This document shows, in pieces, positions 1 to 7,937 of a DNA stretch of 19,182 nucleotides (position 1 is its first letter; the number at the start of each line of letters is the position of its first letter). Position numbers and translations under genes: made by a program. The DNA comes from CAZVKN01 sp964627035 (GTDB lineage: Bacteria; Electryoneota; AABM5-125-24; Hatepunaeales; Hatepunaeaceae). The notes beneath the pieces are model-generated. The model did not search any database. It was not told where the DNA came from and saw nothing but the letters and a program-made list of their open reading frames with translations. The DNA is taken from NCBI GenBank assembly GCA_964627035.1, contig CAZVKN010000048.1, positions 1 through 19,182 on the forward strand, given 5' to 3'.

Positions 1-103
1 TTATACAAGATATTGTTTCTTAAAGAACTATTCTCGGACAGACTGCTTGATCCGGCATCCAGGAACTATGTCAATGAACGTATTGTTACCTATGTCTCCG
101 GAC

Positions 104-166
104 TGTACATTCATTGCCCGTGTTTCATTAACAAAGAAACATTGGCAACAAGTAGCAACGCCACCC
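104..166 (-). repeat. Decayed copy of palindromic repeat family D
   Basis: Read on the minus strand, this stretch opens with GGGTGGC, keeps the loop TACTTGTT, and then carries TTAATGAAACA followed by GGGCAATGAAT. The same words occur in the same order in the better preserved element at 11485-11595. The stems here are imperfect (the first hairpin has a bulge, the second no longer pairs), so this looks like an older copy. The rest of positions 1-217 shows no gene I can support: the plus-strand frame open across it matches nothing I recognise and runs into the 3' end of the barrel gene. Confidence 0.6.
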
Positions 167-217
167 GATACGGGTATGACGAAATTGGCAGTCACAAAAT
201 TACAAAATCATGCAGAA

Positions 218-1360
218 TCAAAAATGAATCGTCGCTCCAAAGATCAATTGCTTGAAAGATTCATCCTCACCGTAATATTCGGCGAAATAATTAGTAAACG
301 AGCCGTGTACGCTGAACTGCTGATTTAACATGTAAGCCGATCCGATGCTGACCGATTGACGCAGATCGTCCTTGTACCCTTCATTGAACACTGTCGGCAT
401 GTACTGGTAGCCGAGATACAGATGTACCGGCATCCAGTCAGGGTGAATCGCAGCTCCGAGATGATGTGTCGTCGTTGAAGTCAACTGCTCGTTAATTTCA
501 CCGTTTATGTCGGATATGTCACCTTGAAAGTATTCATCCGAATCGAAAGTTAAATCCTGCCAGTTTGACCATTCCAATTCATAGAACAGATTGATCCACC
601 TCAACAGAATCGCTCCGCCAACATGAAATTGTAGCGGTCGTTTTAACAGATATTCACGAGTCTCGCTGATCTCCTGCTCAGGAGCAGAGTCTTCCCAGAC
701 CGTGTATTTCTCAGAAACCCACATGAGAGTCGGGAAGTTGACCGATGCACCCACCTGTGCAATTGATGAAATCCGATTGACGAATCCAACCGACAGACCG
801 AGTCCTTTGTACTTTGGAGTAAGGATGCTGCTATTAATTCCATCTGTCCTGAGCGCTTCGTCTTCACCCTGCAGATAGCTCAATGCGGCACCGACAAAGA
901 AATCCTGACTGAACTCAACCGCCATGCTCAGATCGGTGGTGTATAATGAACCCTCTTCGGAAAAACTGCTGTTTTGAAGCTCCCACGCCTTTGAAAAGTC
1001 AACCGTTTTTTGTATCCCGAAACCGAAAACAAGGCTGCCTCGATAAACCGGAACAGGTGAGATTGAATAAAATCCGCCGAACTCGGTCTGTGACGAGTTT
1101 GCGGAACCTCGTTCGTAATTGCCTGCCATGAATGTTGACTGCACAGAGTTGAATCTGCTGAGCCCAAGATTTGCCGGGTTGCTCGTCAATCCGGGTATGA
1201 CCTGACCGGATGCTACCGTTGCGTTGCCGATTGCCGTAATCAGCGACTGTGAATTACTGTATCCAAAGAAAGGACGTACTATGTCATCAATCTCCTGAGC
1301 CGGTGACGAGCCGGTGATTACCAGCAGGAGAAGCAGTGTTAGAATTGAATACTTTATCAT
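218..1360 (-). CDS. Outer-membrane beta-barrel protein, FadL/OmpP1-like
   Basis: The protein is 380 residues. It starts with a signal peptide (MIKYSILTLLLLLVITGSSPA, cleavage likely near residue 21) and ends in Phe (IHF), as integral outer-membrane barrels usually do. After the signal come a Gly/Asn segment and an NPANLGLS motif near residues 61-68, typical of the FadL/OmpP1 and PorV-like barrels that line the early strands. The rest is alternating aromatic and polar beta strands with regular Gly-Tyr and Gly-Ala pairs. FadL-type proteins pass hydrophobic molecules across the outer membrane, while PorV-type barrels serve type IX secretion; the sequence alone does not separate the two. The ATG overlaps the stop of the upstream lipoprotein gene in an ATGA (1357-1360), implying translational coupling, so the two products probably work together. 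Confidence 0.8.
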   Translation of the reverse strand: MIKYSILTLLLLLVITGSSPAQEIDDIVRPFFGYSNSQSLITAIGNATVASGQVIPGLTSNPANLGLSRFNSVQSTFMAGNYERGSANSSQTEFGGFYSISPVPVYRGSLVFGFGIQKTVDFSKAWELQNSSFSEEGSLYTTDLSMAVEFSQDFFVGAALSYLQGEDEALRTDGINSSILTPKYKGLGLSVGFVNRISSIAQVGASVNFPTLMWVSEKYTVWEDSAPEQEISETREYLLKRPLQFHVGGAILLRWINLFYELEWSNWQDLTFDSDEYFQGDISDINGEINEQLTSTTTHHLGAAIHPDWMPVHLYLGYQYMPTVFNEGYKDDLRQSVSIGSAYMLNQQFSVHGSFTNYFAEYYGEDESFKQLIFGATIHF

Positions 1361-2034
1361 TCTTTGTCTGCCGGTTTACGATCTGAATCCTGAGGCGACT
1401 TTTTCTCTTCCTTACTCTGTTCAACCTTTTCATGCCTCGGATCAGAGCTTATCCTGCGAGCTTTGCGGGGTGACTTTTCCTGTTTCTTCTCTCGTATGTC
1501 CGCTTTGCGTTCTTCGGATTGGTTGGCTTTAATCTTGTCGCCGCTGTCACTTTTCTTCTTCTCAGATGGGGTGGAACTCGGCTTGTCACCTGAATCATCC
1601 GTCCGTCTGACATTTTTCTTGTCAGATGTAGGCGCACTTCCTCCGGATGGTGAGGGGTCATCTGAGGGTATCGGTCGCCTCAGCGATGTCCTGCGACGTG
1701 GCTTCTTCGGTCGAGCGACCGCACCGCCTCGATGGTAGCCGCCTGAATGCCAGTGTGGTCGGTAATAATGGTGGCGATAGTCGTAATAATAGGGATCCCA
1801 ATAGTAGTCGTCATACCAGCGATAGTGCCGCAAATACCTGAGATCGTGATAATACTGGTCGAGAATGATCTCATTGTTGTTGATAACAGTGACGCTGATT
1901 CCATCGCCGGAATCTCCCTCGACAAAAACCGTGTCTTCAACAGCGTCGTAGTACGCTTCGGGAGGCGGATCAACCATTGTGAAACAACCTGTCAACGACA
2001 GACACGCTATCAGTAGCAGTAATATTCCATACAT
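1357..2034 (-). CDS. Lipoprotein with Tyr/His-rich segment and charged low-complexity tail
   Basis: I chose the ATG at 2034 because GGAG lies nine bases upstream; a TTG seven codons earlier (2055) is the alternative. The 225-residue product begins with a hydrophobic signal ending in the lipobox LTGC (Cys17), so it should be acylated and membrane anchored. Residues of about 18-60 could form a small folded domain. Next comes a stretch extremely rich in Tyr, His, Trp and Arg (for example DDYYWDPYYYDYRHHYY), then a Gly/His patch. The last half is a Ser/Lys/Asp/Glu/Arg low-complexity tail with no hydrophobic core, very probably disordered. It is the first gene of a two-gene unit with the beta-barrel gene. 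I do not recognise the family. The His/Tyr stretch could bind metal or stack on a surface; that is inference only. Confidence 0.75.
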   Translation of the reverse strand: MYGILLLLIACLSLTGCFTMVDPPPEAYYDAVEDTVFVEGDSGDGISVTVINNNEIILDQYYHDLRYLRHYRWYDDYYWDPYYYDYRHHYYRPHWHSGGYHRGGAVARPKKPRRRTSLRRPIPSDDPSPSGGSAPTSDKKNVRRTDDSGDKPSSTPSEKKKSDSGDKIKANQSEERKADIREKKQEKSPRKARRISSDPRHEKVEQSKEEKKSPQDSDRKPADKE

Positions 2035-2142
2035 CGTAAAATTCTCCAAAGTCAAACTTCAATACAATAACTCGTAACAATCTGAAATATAGTCTCACTC
2101 CTCTCGAATGTCAATATTGACCGTTATTACTGTTTTAACCGC

Positions 2143-3348
2143 TCAGTCACTGTTTTGTTCCAGTCTGTTGCCCCACATAAGTAGTATTATTCCTGTGACT
2201 AAGGCAAATCCGGCTGAGATCCGAAACAGCCCTGCAATTCCGATCCATTGATAGACCAAACCTCCGATTGCCGGTCCTGCACTGATTGCCGACAGGATTA
2301 CCGACGAGTTTATCGCCATGAACGCACCGCGATACTCCATCGGTGCGGTGCTCACGATCAACGCCTGAACAGAAGGAATGTTCACCCCCTGCGCAGCACC
2401 ATACATGATACAGGGAATCAGAATCCACCATACAGATTTGCAGTTTGGAATGAGCCACAGTGCAACTGTCAGCACCAGGAATGCGAGCGCAAGCAGCTTT
2501 CCTATTGACAGTCTGCTCCTGAATCGGTTCAATTGAGTCGAGGTAATTCCTGAGCTGATTGCCGATAGTGACAGCACCACTCCGATAGTGGCTGATCCTG
2601 AGCCATACTGCTGTGCCATCCAGAACGGAATAAAGCTAAACATTGATCCCATTGCTATCACAAAGGTGATAAAACTGAGTGAAAGCAGATAGATAGTCGG
2701 CGGCACAAACATTTTTGTGGTTGCTGTGATCAGATACCTGAACAGATCCTGCTGCGGTTTCGGCTCAGGATTGTTGAGGTAAAACAGTATCAGAAACGCC
2801 ACGATAATTGCCACACCGGGCAGATAAAACGGCAGACTCCAGTGCCAACGTGCGATGAAGCCCCCTATTGCAGGATAGACAGCGGTTGCTACACTGATCA
2901 GAGCTGCATTGTATCCGATAGCCTTAAACCGATTCTCACGGTCGAACAGGTCACCGATGATGGTGTTGTTGAGCGTGAACAGTCCACCGCTACCGATCCC
3001 CTGCAGAAAACGAAGCAGCAACAGCAGGTTGAAATCCCGCGCCAGACCGCACGCAAATCCTGCAATCCCAAACAGCAGAATCAGCGGAACAAGCACTTTT
3101 TTCCTTCCCCACCGGTCCGCTAATATGCCATAAACAGGAGATAGAAAGATACCGGGCAGTGTCAGAAATGTAATTAAAAGGGTGGCTTGTCCCGGTTTGA
3201 TGTGAAATACTTCAACTAGCTTGGGGAAAACCGGCGAGATCAGCGAAATTCCCATCACTGCACACAGGGTGACGGAAAATATCAGGCGAAGATTAGCGTC
3301 TTTCCAGAGTGGTCGGTCGGTTGGGTTAGCAGTATGGTGTCGCTCCAT
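2143..3348 (-). CDS. Major facilitator superfamily transporter, drug:H+ antiporter type (DHA1-like)
   Basis: The product is a polytopic inner-membrane protein of about 401 residues with roughly twelve hydrophobic segments. The MFS motif A loop between the second and third segments is clear (GILADRWGRKKV, residues about 74-85), followed by a Gly-rich helix with RFLQGIGSGG. These features and the length fit the DHA1 family of multidrug and sugar exporters (Bcr/TetA/NorA type), but the substrate cannot be told. I placed the start at the ATG (3346-3348) rather than the TTG immediately before it; the ribosome binding site is weak, as is common in this group. It is flanked by 108 bp upstream of the barrel operon and by a repeat hairpin on the clpC side, so it is probably transcribed alone. 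Confidence 0.9.
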   Translation of the reverse strand: MERHHTANPTDRPLWKDANLRLIFSVTLCAVMGISLISPVFPKLVEVFHIKPGQATLLITFLTLPGIFLSPVYGILADRWGRKKVLVPLILLFGIAGFACGLARDFNLLLLLRFLQGIGSGGLFTLNNTIIGDLFDRENRFKAIGYNAALISVATAVYPAIGGFIARWHWSLPFYLPGVAIIVAFLILFYLNNPEPKPQQDLFRYLITATTKMFVPPTIYLLSLSFITFVIAMGSMFSFIPFWMAQQYGSGSATIGVVLSLSAISSGITSTQLNRFRSRLSIGKLLALAFLVLTVALWLIPNCKSVWWILIPCIMYGAAQGVNIPSVQALIVSTAPMEYRGAFMAINSSVILSAISAGPAIGGLVYQWIGIAGLFRISAGFALVTGIILLMWGNRLEQNSD

Positions 3349-3422
3349 CAACCGTTTCTAATGTCGGGGTAAAAATATAGAAAATATCGCAAATAGTTAC
3401 GCTTAAAAAATATTGATATCCG

Positions 3423-3446
3423 GCGTCAGCCCGCCGCGGCTGACGC
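3423..3446. repeat. Single unit of palindromic repeat family A
   Basis: GCGTCAGCC and GGCTGACGC form a perfect 9-bp stem around the loop CGCCGC. It is the same unit as those in the doublets at 6136-6213 and 13121-13198, but no inverted partner is visible at the expected spacing. It lies just after clpC. On the minus strand the nearest T-run is about a dozen bases past the stem, so it is not a textbook Rho-independent terminator, although it could protect mRNA ends. Confidence 0.75.
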
Positions 3447-3462
3447 TACAATCTACTCTGGG

Positions 3463-5925
3463 TCAGACCACTTCTTCCACACTCTTCAAATCACTCGACT
3501 GAAATGAGACTTCGTCATCTTTAACAACTGCACGGATCTTATTTTCAACATTGCCACGCAAAATCTCCTCTGCAAGCGGATCTTCCAAAAGACGCTCCAT
3601 AGAGCGGCGTAGCGAACGTGCTCCGGTCAGCTTGTCAAACCCCTGCCGTACCATCTTATCTTTTACATCCTGATCAATCTCAAGTTCAATGTGCTGCTCT
3701 TGCAGCTGGGACTGAACCTCATCGAGATAAATGTCAAGAATGGTGTGAGCATTCTGCTCGGAAAGCTGGCGGTAAACGATAACCTCATCCACCCGGTTTA
3801 GGAATTCCGGTCTTAGCATATCCTTCATCTTCCGGGTCATCTTCTCAGACATCTGCTTGTAATCAGCATCGTTCTGTTCACCGCTCTCGTCCTGAAAACC
3901 GAATCCACCTCGGTTCTTTGCCGCTTCACGCGTTCCGAGATTCGATGTCATAATGAGGATCGTGTTGCTGAAGTCAACCAAATGTCCCGATCCGTCAGTG
4001 ATCTGCCCGGCATCGAGCACCTGCAGCAGAGTGTTAAACGTATCGGGATGAGCCTTCTCAATTTCGTCAAGCAAAACGACAGAATACGGTTTTCTTCTAA
4101 CCTTTTCAGAAAGTTGACCACCCTCGTCATAGCCGACATAACCGGGAGGTGCTCCGATCAGTCTGGACACATTAAACCTCTCACCATATTCGGACATATC
4201 AACTCGGATCAGTGACTTTGGATCTTCAAACAAAAACTCAGCCAGCACCTTTGCTGTCTCGGTTTTGCCTACTCCCGACGGTCCAAGGAATATAAACGAC
4301 CCGATCGGACGGTTACGCTTGTTTAACCCGGTTCGGTTACGTCGAATTGATTTAGCGACAACCTCAATCGCTTTCTCCTGACCGATGATCTTTTTGCTGA
4401 TTTCCTTTTCGATGTCGAGCAGCCGCTTGGATTCTGACATGGCTACACGCTGAACGGGAATACCGGTCATCATCGAAACCACTTCTGCGATTTCGTCTTC
4501 GTCAACCAGAACCGGTTTCGCTCGAGTCGATTTTTCCCAACTCGCACGCTCTTCCTTCAACAGTTCATCGAGCTTCCGTTTTTGGTCACGCAGCCTTGCT
4601 GCTCTTTCATATTCCTGATTTCTGACAAACTCCTCTTTCTGCACCTGAAGCAGCTCCGATTCCTCTTCAAGCTCAAGGATTTTAGAGGGAACAGTGACAT
4701 GCGTCAATCTGATCCTCGAACCGGTCTCATCGAGAACATCAAGTGCTTTATCCGGTTGAAATCTATCGGTGATATAGTGGTCGGCAAGCTGAACTGCTGA
4801 ACGAATCGCTGCGTGGGTATATTTAACGCTGTGGTGTTCTTCGTATTTCTCCTTCAAACCTTCGAGGATCGCAATTGTCTCCTCGACGGTCGGAGGGTCA
4901 ACCATCACTTTTTGGAAGCGTCTTTCCAAAGCGCCGTCTTTTTCGATATGCTGTCTGTATTCCGTGATGGTAGTGGCACCTATGCACTGTAGCTCACCGC
5001 GGGCAAGTGCCGGTTTGAACATGTTGGATGCGTCAAGTGAACCGGAAGCCGAGCCTGCGCCGACGATGGTGTGAAGCTCATCAATAAAGATGATTACATC
5101 ACGATTTCTCTCCAGTTCCTTAATGATGGCTTTAACGCGCTCCTCAAATTGACCGCGGTATTTGGTGCCTGCGACCATTGAACCGATATCGAGCACCACA
5201 ACGCGCTTGTTGTAAAGCATCGGTGATACTTTCTGTTCCTTAATTCTGAGCGCCAACCCTTCTACAATTGCGGTTTTTCCGACACCCGGATCACCGATCA
5301 ATACAGGATTATTTTTCTTGCGGCGTGAAAGTATCTGGGCAACACGTTCGATCTCCCGCTCACGACCGATTATCGGATCCAGTTCATCATCCTTTGCCAT
5401 TCTGGTCAGGTCACGAGTATAGTGGTCAAGTACGGGTGTTTTACTCTTCTCTTTTGCCGAGGCAGCTCCGCGAGTTGCCGGACTGCGTTTCCCTTTTAGT
5501 TTTCTGTCCAGCTCATCCCGAATCCGCTGATAGGTAACGTTAAATCCCGCTAATACTTGTGATGCGAGTCCGTTCTCATCTTTCGCTAATGCGAGGAGGA
5601 TATGCACGGTCGCTATAATGTCGCTTTTATAATTCCTCCCCTCGTTGTGTGATTGTCGGATAACCCGCTCAACGCGTTTGGTGAAGGTTATGTTTGTAAC
5701 CTGCACATTTGAAGGTGCTACCTGCGTGGACTCCTCAATCGTCTCACGAAGGTCATTGTCGTTTACCCCCAAACCGTTCAGAAGCCGAAGAGCATCACCC
5801 TCACCGAGGCTTATTATACCAAGCAAAATATGCTCCGATGCGACTGCATCATGCCCAAGCCTGACAGCTTCCTTATGTGCTAAATGCAATACCTGTTGTG
5901 CGCGAAAAGAAAATTTTGAATTCAT
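3463..5925 (-). CDS. clpC: ATP-dependent Clp protease ATP-binding subunit ClpC
   Basis: This is an 820-residue Hsp100 unfoldase that feeds proteins to the ClpP peptidase in the cytoplasm. Domains in order: Clp N repeats (about 1-145); first AAA+ module with Walker A GDPGVGKT (about 210-218) and Walker B VIIFIDELHT; a middle domain with a UVR motif (near 425-455) typical of ClpC rather than ClpA or ClpB; second AAA+ module with Walker A GPSGVGKT (about 548-555), Walker B VVLLDEIEKAH and sensor residues; and a C-terminal D2-small domain. A GGFGF stretch after the second AAA+ core is where the ClpP-docking loop lies in the family. Length and order are normal and the gene appears intact. No mcsA, mcsB or ctsR homologue is next to it. 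A TATCTTTG word on the minus strand (6021-6014) resembles the Bacteroidota -7 promoter element, but without a clear -33 partner this is weak. Confidence 0.97.
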   Translation of the reverse strand: MNSKFSFRAQQVLHLAHKEAVRLGHDAVASEHILLGIISLGEGDALRLLNGLGVNDNDLRETIEESTQVAPSNVQVTNITFTKRVERVIRQSHNEGRNYKSDIIATVHILLALAKDENGLASQVLAGFNVTYQRIRDELDRKLKGKRSPATRGAASAKEKSKTPVLDHYTRDLTRMAKDDELDPIIGREREIERVAQILSRRKKNNPVLIGDPGVGKTAIVEGLALRIKEQKVSPMLYNKRVVVLDIGSMVAGTKYRGQFEERVKAIIKELERNRDVIIFIDELHTIVGAGSASGSLDASNMFKPALARGELQCIGATTITEYRQHIEKDGALERRFQKVMVDPPTVEETIAILEGLKEKYEEHHSVKYTHAAIRSAVQLADHYITDRFQPDKALDVLDETGSRIRLTHVTVPSKILELEEESELLQVQKEEFVRNQEYERAARLRDQKRKLDELLKEERASWEKSTRAKPVLVDEDEIAEVVSMMTGIPVQRVAMSESKRLLDIEKEISKKIIGQEKAIEVVAKSIRRNRTGLNKRNRPIGSFIFLGPSGVGKTETAKVLAEFLFEDPKSLIRVDMSEYGERFNVSRLIGAPPGYVGYDEGGQLSEKVRRKPYSVVLLDEIEKAHPDTFNTLLQVLDAGQITDGSGHLVDFSNTILIMTSNLGTREAAKNRGGFGFQDESGEQNDADYKQMSEKMTRKMKDMLRPEFLNRVDEVIVYRQLSEQNAHTILDIYLDEVQSQLQEQHIELEIDQDVKDKMVRQGFDKLTGARSLRRSMERLLEDPLAEEILRGNVENKIRAVVKDDEVSFQSSDLKSVEEVV

Positions 5926-6050
5926 GTCTGCCTATTCAGATTGTCCGATTTTGAAGGAGTGAGTTTTCTGTTTTTTTCATGTCTTCCGATTTCAATGAAA
6001 CCGGCTCACATTACAAAGATACAATTGATACGAGTAGAGTGTGACATTGT

Positions 6051-6075
6051 AGTCGTGGTTGTCTCAACCACGACT
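6051..6075. repeat. Palindromic repeat family B, single hairpin
   Basis: AGTCGTGGTTG and CAACCACGACT make a perfect 11-bp stem around the three-base loop TCT. The same loop and a near-identical stem (GTCGCGGTTG/CAACCGCGAC) recur at 11409-11431; the base-pair change T-A to C-G between copies preserves pairing. Flanking TGTAG on the left and GCAG on the right are shared in part by both copies. Confidence 0.75.
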
Positions 6076-6088
6076 GCAGTTTAATCAA

Positions 6089-6113
6089 GTTCAGAGTACA
6101 CGCTTCAGCATGT
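6089..6113 (+). repeat. Half copy of repeat family C
   Basis: GTTCAGAGT followed by a hairpin ACACGC-TTCA-GCATGT (one mismatch) repeats the left arm and conserved TTCA loop of the full family C elements at 6222-6285 and 15116-15172. The right arm is absent, so this is a solo or truncated unit. Confidence 0.5.
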
Positions 6114-6135
6114 CTGTCTGATAATTGTTTATACC

Positions 6136-6213
6136 GCTGTCAGCCCGCCGTGGCTGACAGCATAACTTACATTATTTCAATATGATAACCGTCAGATGCG
6201 GCGATCTGACAGC
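6136..6213. repeat. Palindromic repeat family A doublet (26-26-26 bp)
   Basis: The left unit (6136-6161) has a perfect 10-bp stem GCTGTCAGCC/GGCTGACAGC around CGCCGT. A 26-base AT-rich spacer (6162-6187) follows. The right unit (6188-6213) is the same palindrome in the opposite orientation: its reverse complement starts GCTGTCAG and carries CGCCGC between arms. A second element at 13121-13198 has the same 26-26-26 geometry. The inverted-pair layout resembles REP doublets (REPINs). Confidence 0.8.
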
Positions 6214-6221
6214 AGCTATAA

Positions 6222-6285
6222 GTTCAGAATTCACGCTTCGCGTGGTTTCTTTACACCGACACAGGCTGAAGCCTGAACTCTGAAC
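6222..6285 (-). repeat. Repeat family C, full element with two hairpins
   Basis: The ends GTTCAGAATTCA and TGAACTCTGAAC are inverted repeats (11 of 12 matching). Inside lie two small hairpins, CACGC-TTC-GCGTG (6232-6244) and CAGGC-TGAA-GCCTG (6262-6275). Read on the minus strand the order of parts matches the copy at 15116-15172. It sits immediately 3' of lolD. Together the repeats fill most of the 382 bases between lolD and clpC; no gene was found there. Confidence 0.75.
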
Positions 6286-6307
6286 ACATTGCGAAGAGCC
6301 GATTAAT

Positions 6308-7000
6308 TCAATCACCGTTCCGATAATCATTGAGCGTTCCGTCAACCATCTCAAAAGTCCGGTCGGCGTGACGTGAGAGCGTTTCGTCGTGCGTGACCAG
6401 CAGCAGCGTGGTCTCCTGATTCCGGCAAATGTCCCACAGCAGCTTGCGAAGCCGTTCAGACGAGTCACGATCCAGGTTTCCGGTCGGCTCGTCCGCCAAA
6501 ATTAAACTCGGTCGGTTCATCAAAGCACGTGCCAACGCCACCCGCTGCTGTTCACCGCCTGAAAGTTCACCCGGTTTGTGATCAAAGCGCTCACTCAAGC
6601 CGACTTCAGTCAACAGTTCCGCTGCACGGTCCATACAAACGTGCTTCTTGCTACCTGCCATTAACCCGGGGAGCATCACATTTTCCTGAGCCGTGAACTC
6701 GGGAAGCAGATGATGAAACTGAAAAACGAAGCCTATTCGCTGCAGCCGCATCTGAGCCCGTTCTAATCGGTCACTGCTCCCGATATCTTCCCCATCAAAC
6801 GAGAGTTTGCCGTCTGATGGAGCCTCAAGCAGACCGATAATGTGCAGCAACGTTGACTTACCTGCACCGGACGGTCCGATCACAGCTACCGTTTCGCCGC
6901 TTGTTAGCGTGAGATTGACGCCTTTAATTACTTCAATCTGCCGCTCATCAATCTGATAGAACTTGGTCAGTCCTACCGCTTCAAGCAAATTATCCCGCAT
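6308..7000 (-). CDS. lolD: Lipoprotein-releasing system ATP-binding protein LolD
   Basis: This is the ABC ATPase of the LolCDE complex, which extracts acylated lipoproteins from the inner membrane for transfer to the outer membrane. From the ATG at 7000 the protein is 230 residues, the normal LolD length. Visible motifs: Walker A GPSGAGKST (42-50); a Q-loop reading FQFHHLLPEFTAQENVMLP (about 93-111), which is diagnostic for LolD; ABC signature LSGGEQQR (146-153); Walker B LILADEPTGNLD (166-177); H-loop VTHD (202-205). A frame open upstream to 7072 adds 24 residues but lies inside hpt and is unlikely. The start overlaps the 3' end of hpt by 11 bp, so it is probably coupled to it. lolC/lolE are not in the window. 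A MacB- or FtsE-type ATPase is less likely given the HHLLPEFTA motif. Confidence 0.93.
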   Translation of the reverse strand: MRDNLLEAVGLTKFYQIDERQIEVIKGVNLTLTSGETVAVIGPSGAGKSTLLHIIGLLEAPSDGKLSFDGEDIGSSDRLERAQMRLQRIGFVFQFHHLLPEFTAQENVMLPGLMAGSKKHVCMDRAAELLTEVGLSERFDHKPGELSGGEQQRVALARALMNRPSLILADEPTGNLDRDSSERLRKLLWDICRNQETTLLLVTHDETLSRHADRTFEMVDGTLNDYRNGD

Positions 7001-7544
7001 CTGTTTTGTAATCAGATTCAAGAACGGAAATAAACGGCAGATGGCGATAGCGCTCCGCGTAATCAATACCATAGCCGATCACAAACAGGTTCGGAATCTC
7101 AAAACCAACGTAATCAGGGCTGAAATTGACCACCCGCCTCGACGGCTTGTCGAGCAGCACACAGCTTCGCACTTCGGCTGCTCCTCTGTTATTTTTCAGG
7201 TGATTAATTAGAAATGTCAGAGTTCTACCGGAATCCGCAATATCATCAATCAGCAGTATATTACGACCCTCAATTGACACCATCGGCTCAAGCTCGATTT
7301 TGACCTCACCGCTCGACTCGGTATGCACACCGTAACTGTAAGCGCGGATGAAGTCAGACTCAGGTCTGACTCCCTGATCGTACAATCTTCGCAGCAGATC
7401 TGCGGTGAACATGAATGCGCCTTTCAGAATCGCTATGACGATAAGATCCCGCCCGGCATAGTCCTCAGCGATCTGTCCGGCAATCTGAGCGATCCGATAC
7501 CGTATCTGTATATCGGTTATAAACGGTTTAAAATTGTTATTCAA
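6990..7544 (-). CDS. hpt: Hypoxanthine phosphoribosyltransferase
   Basis: The enzyme salvages hypoxanthine (and often guanine) by condensing the base with PRPP to give IMP or GMP. The 184-residue protein has the early loop ILKGAFMF (39-46) and the PRPP-binding motif ILLIDDIADSGRTLT (96-110) with paired acidic residues at 100-101. The Mg-PRPP motif reads DIADSGRT rather than the commoner DIIDTGLT, within family variation. Start codon is TTG at 7544, three bases after the stop of the zinc-ribbon gene; there is no strong ribosome binding site, so reinitiation from the upstream gene is likely. It forms an operon with that gene and lolD. Confidence 0.93.
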   Translation of the reverse strand: MNNNFKPFITDIQIRYRIAQIAGQIAEDYAGRDLIVIAILKGAFMFTADLLRRLYDQGVRPESDFIRAYSYGVHTESSGEVKIELEPMVSIEGRNILLIDDIADSGRTLTFLINHLKNNRGAAEVRSCVLLDKPSRRVVNFSPDYVGFEIPNLFVIGYGIDYAERYRHLPFISVLESDYKTDAG

Positions 7545-7547
7545 TTT

Positions 7548-7775
7548 CTAATGACACGTGCTGCATGAACCGGTGTGACAACTGTTACATGCGGAGTCGC
7601 CGCCCATCATAACAGCTTGACCGTCACTTTTGAACGCACCTATACATGAAACCGCCTGAATGACCTTGTCCGATTCGCATTCAGGACAGGCGATTCCGGC
7701 AGATTTCCAATCAAATGAGGTTAATTTATCAAACTTTGCCCGGCAATCGCTGCAGATAAACTCGTAAATGGGCAT
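7548..7775 (-). CDS. FmdB-family zinc ribbon protein
   Basis: This is a 75-residue protein beginning MPIYEFICSDCRAKFD, the hallmark start of the FmdB / CxxC-CxxC regulatory-protein family. Two CxxC pairs (Cys8/11 and Cys30/33) should hold one zinc. The C-terminal tail is unusually cysteine-rich, with CNSC and CSTC pairs (Cys63/66, Cys71/74) and His residues, which could bind a second metal. The precise role of the family is not settled. The gene heads a compact operon with hpt and lolD. Its 160-base upstream gap (7776-7937) should hold the operon promoter, which I could not pin down. Confidence 0.85.
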   Translation of the reverse strand: MPIYEFICSDCRAKFDKLTSFDWKSAGIACPECESDKVIQAVSCIGAFKSDGQAVMMGGDSACNSCHTGSCSTCH

Positions 7776-7937
7776 TTTATATATACCTGATGTAGTTTTT
7801 CATTCTAAGCACAATGAAGAAGCGCATCCGAAAGTCTCAAAAACAACTCTCCATAATAATGTATGCTGACTCAAAATTTAACCTTGAATCGGTCAGAATG
7901 CAACTCAAATGACAGACGATGCTGCTGGAAGAGGCGA

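Noticed and set aside
13..255. Plus-strand open frame at the left edge
   Set aside because: It starts with TTG, has no ribosome binding site, overlaps the 3' end of the barrel gene, runs through a repeat D copy and resembles no known protein.
3423..3446. Rho-independent terminator after clpC
   Set aside because: The hairpin is a unit of a dispersed family, and no T-run directly follows the stem on either strand.
5926..6307. CRISPR array
   Set aside because: The repeats here are different palindrome families in mixed orientation without regular direct repeats or uniform spacers, and no cas gene is near.
7001..7072. N-terminal extension of LolD to the TTG/GTG-type start at 7072
   Set aside because: The extra 24 residues lie inside hpt and have no equivalent in LolD; the ATG at 7000 gives the usual length.
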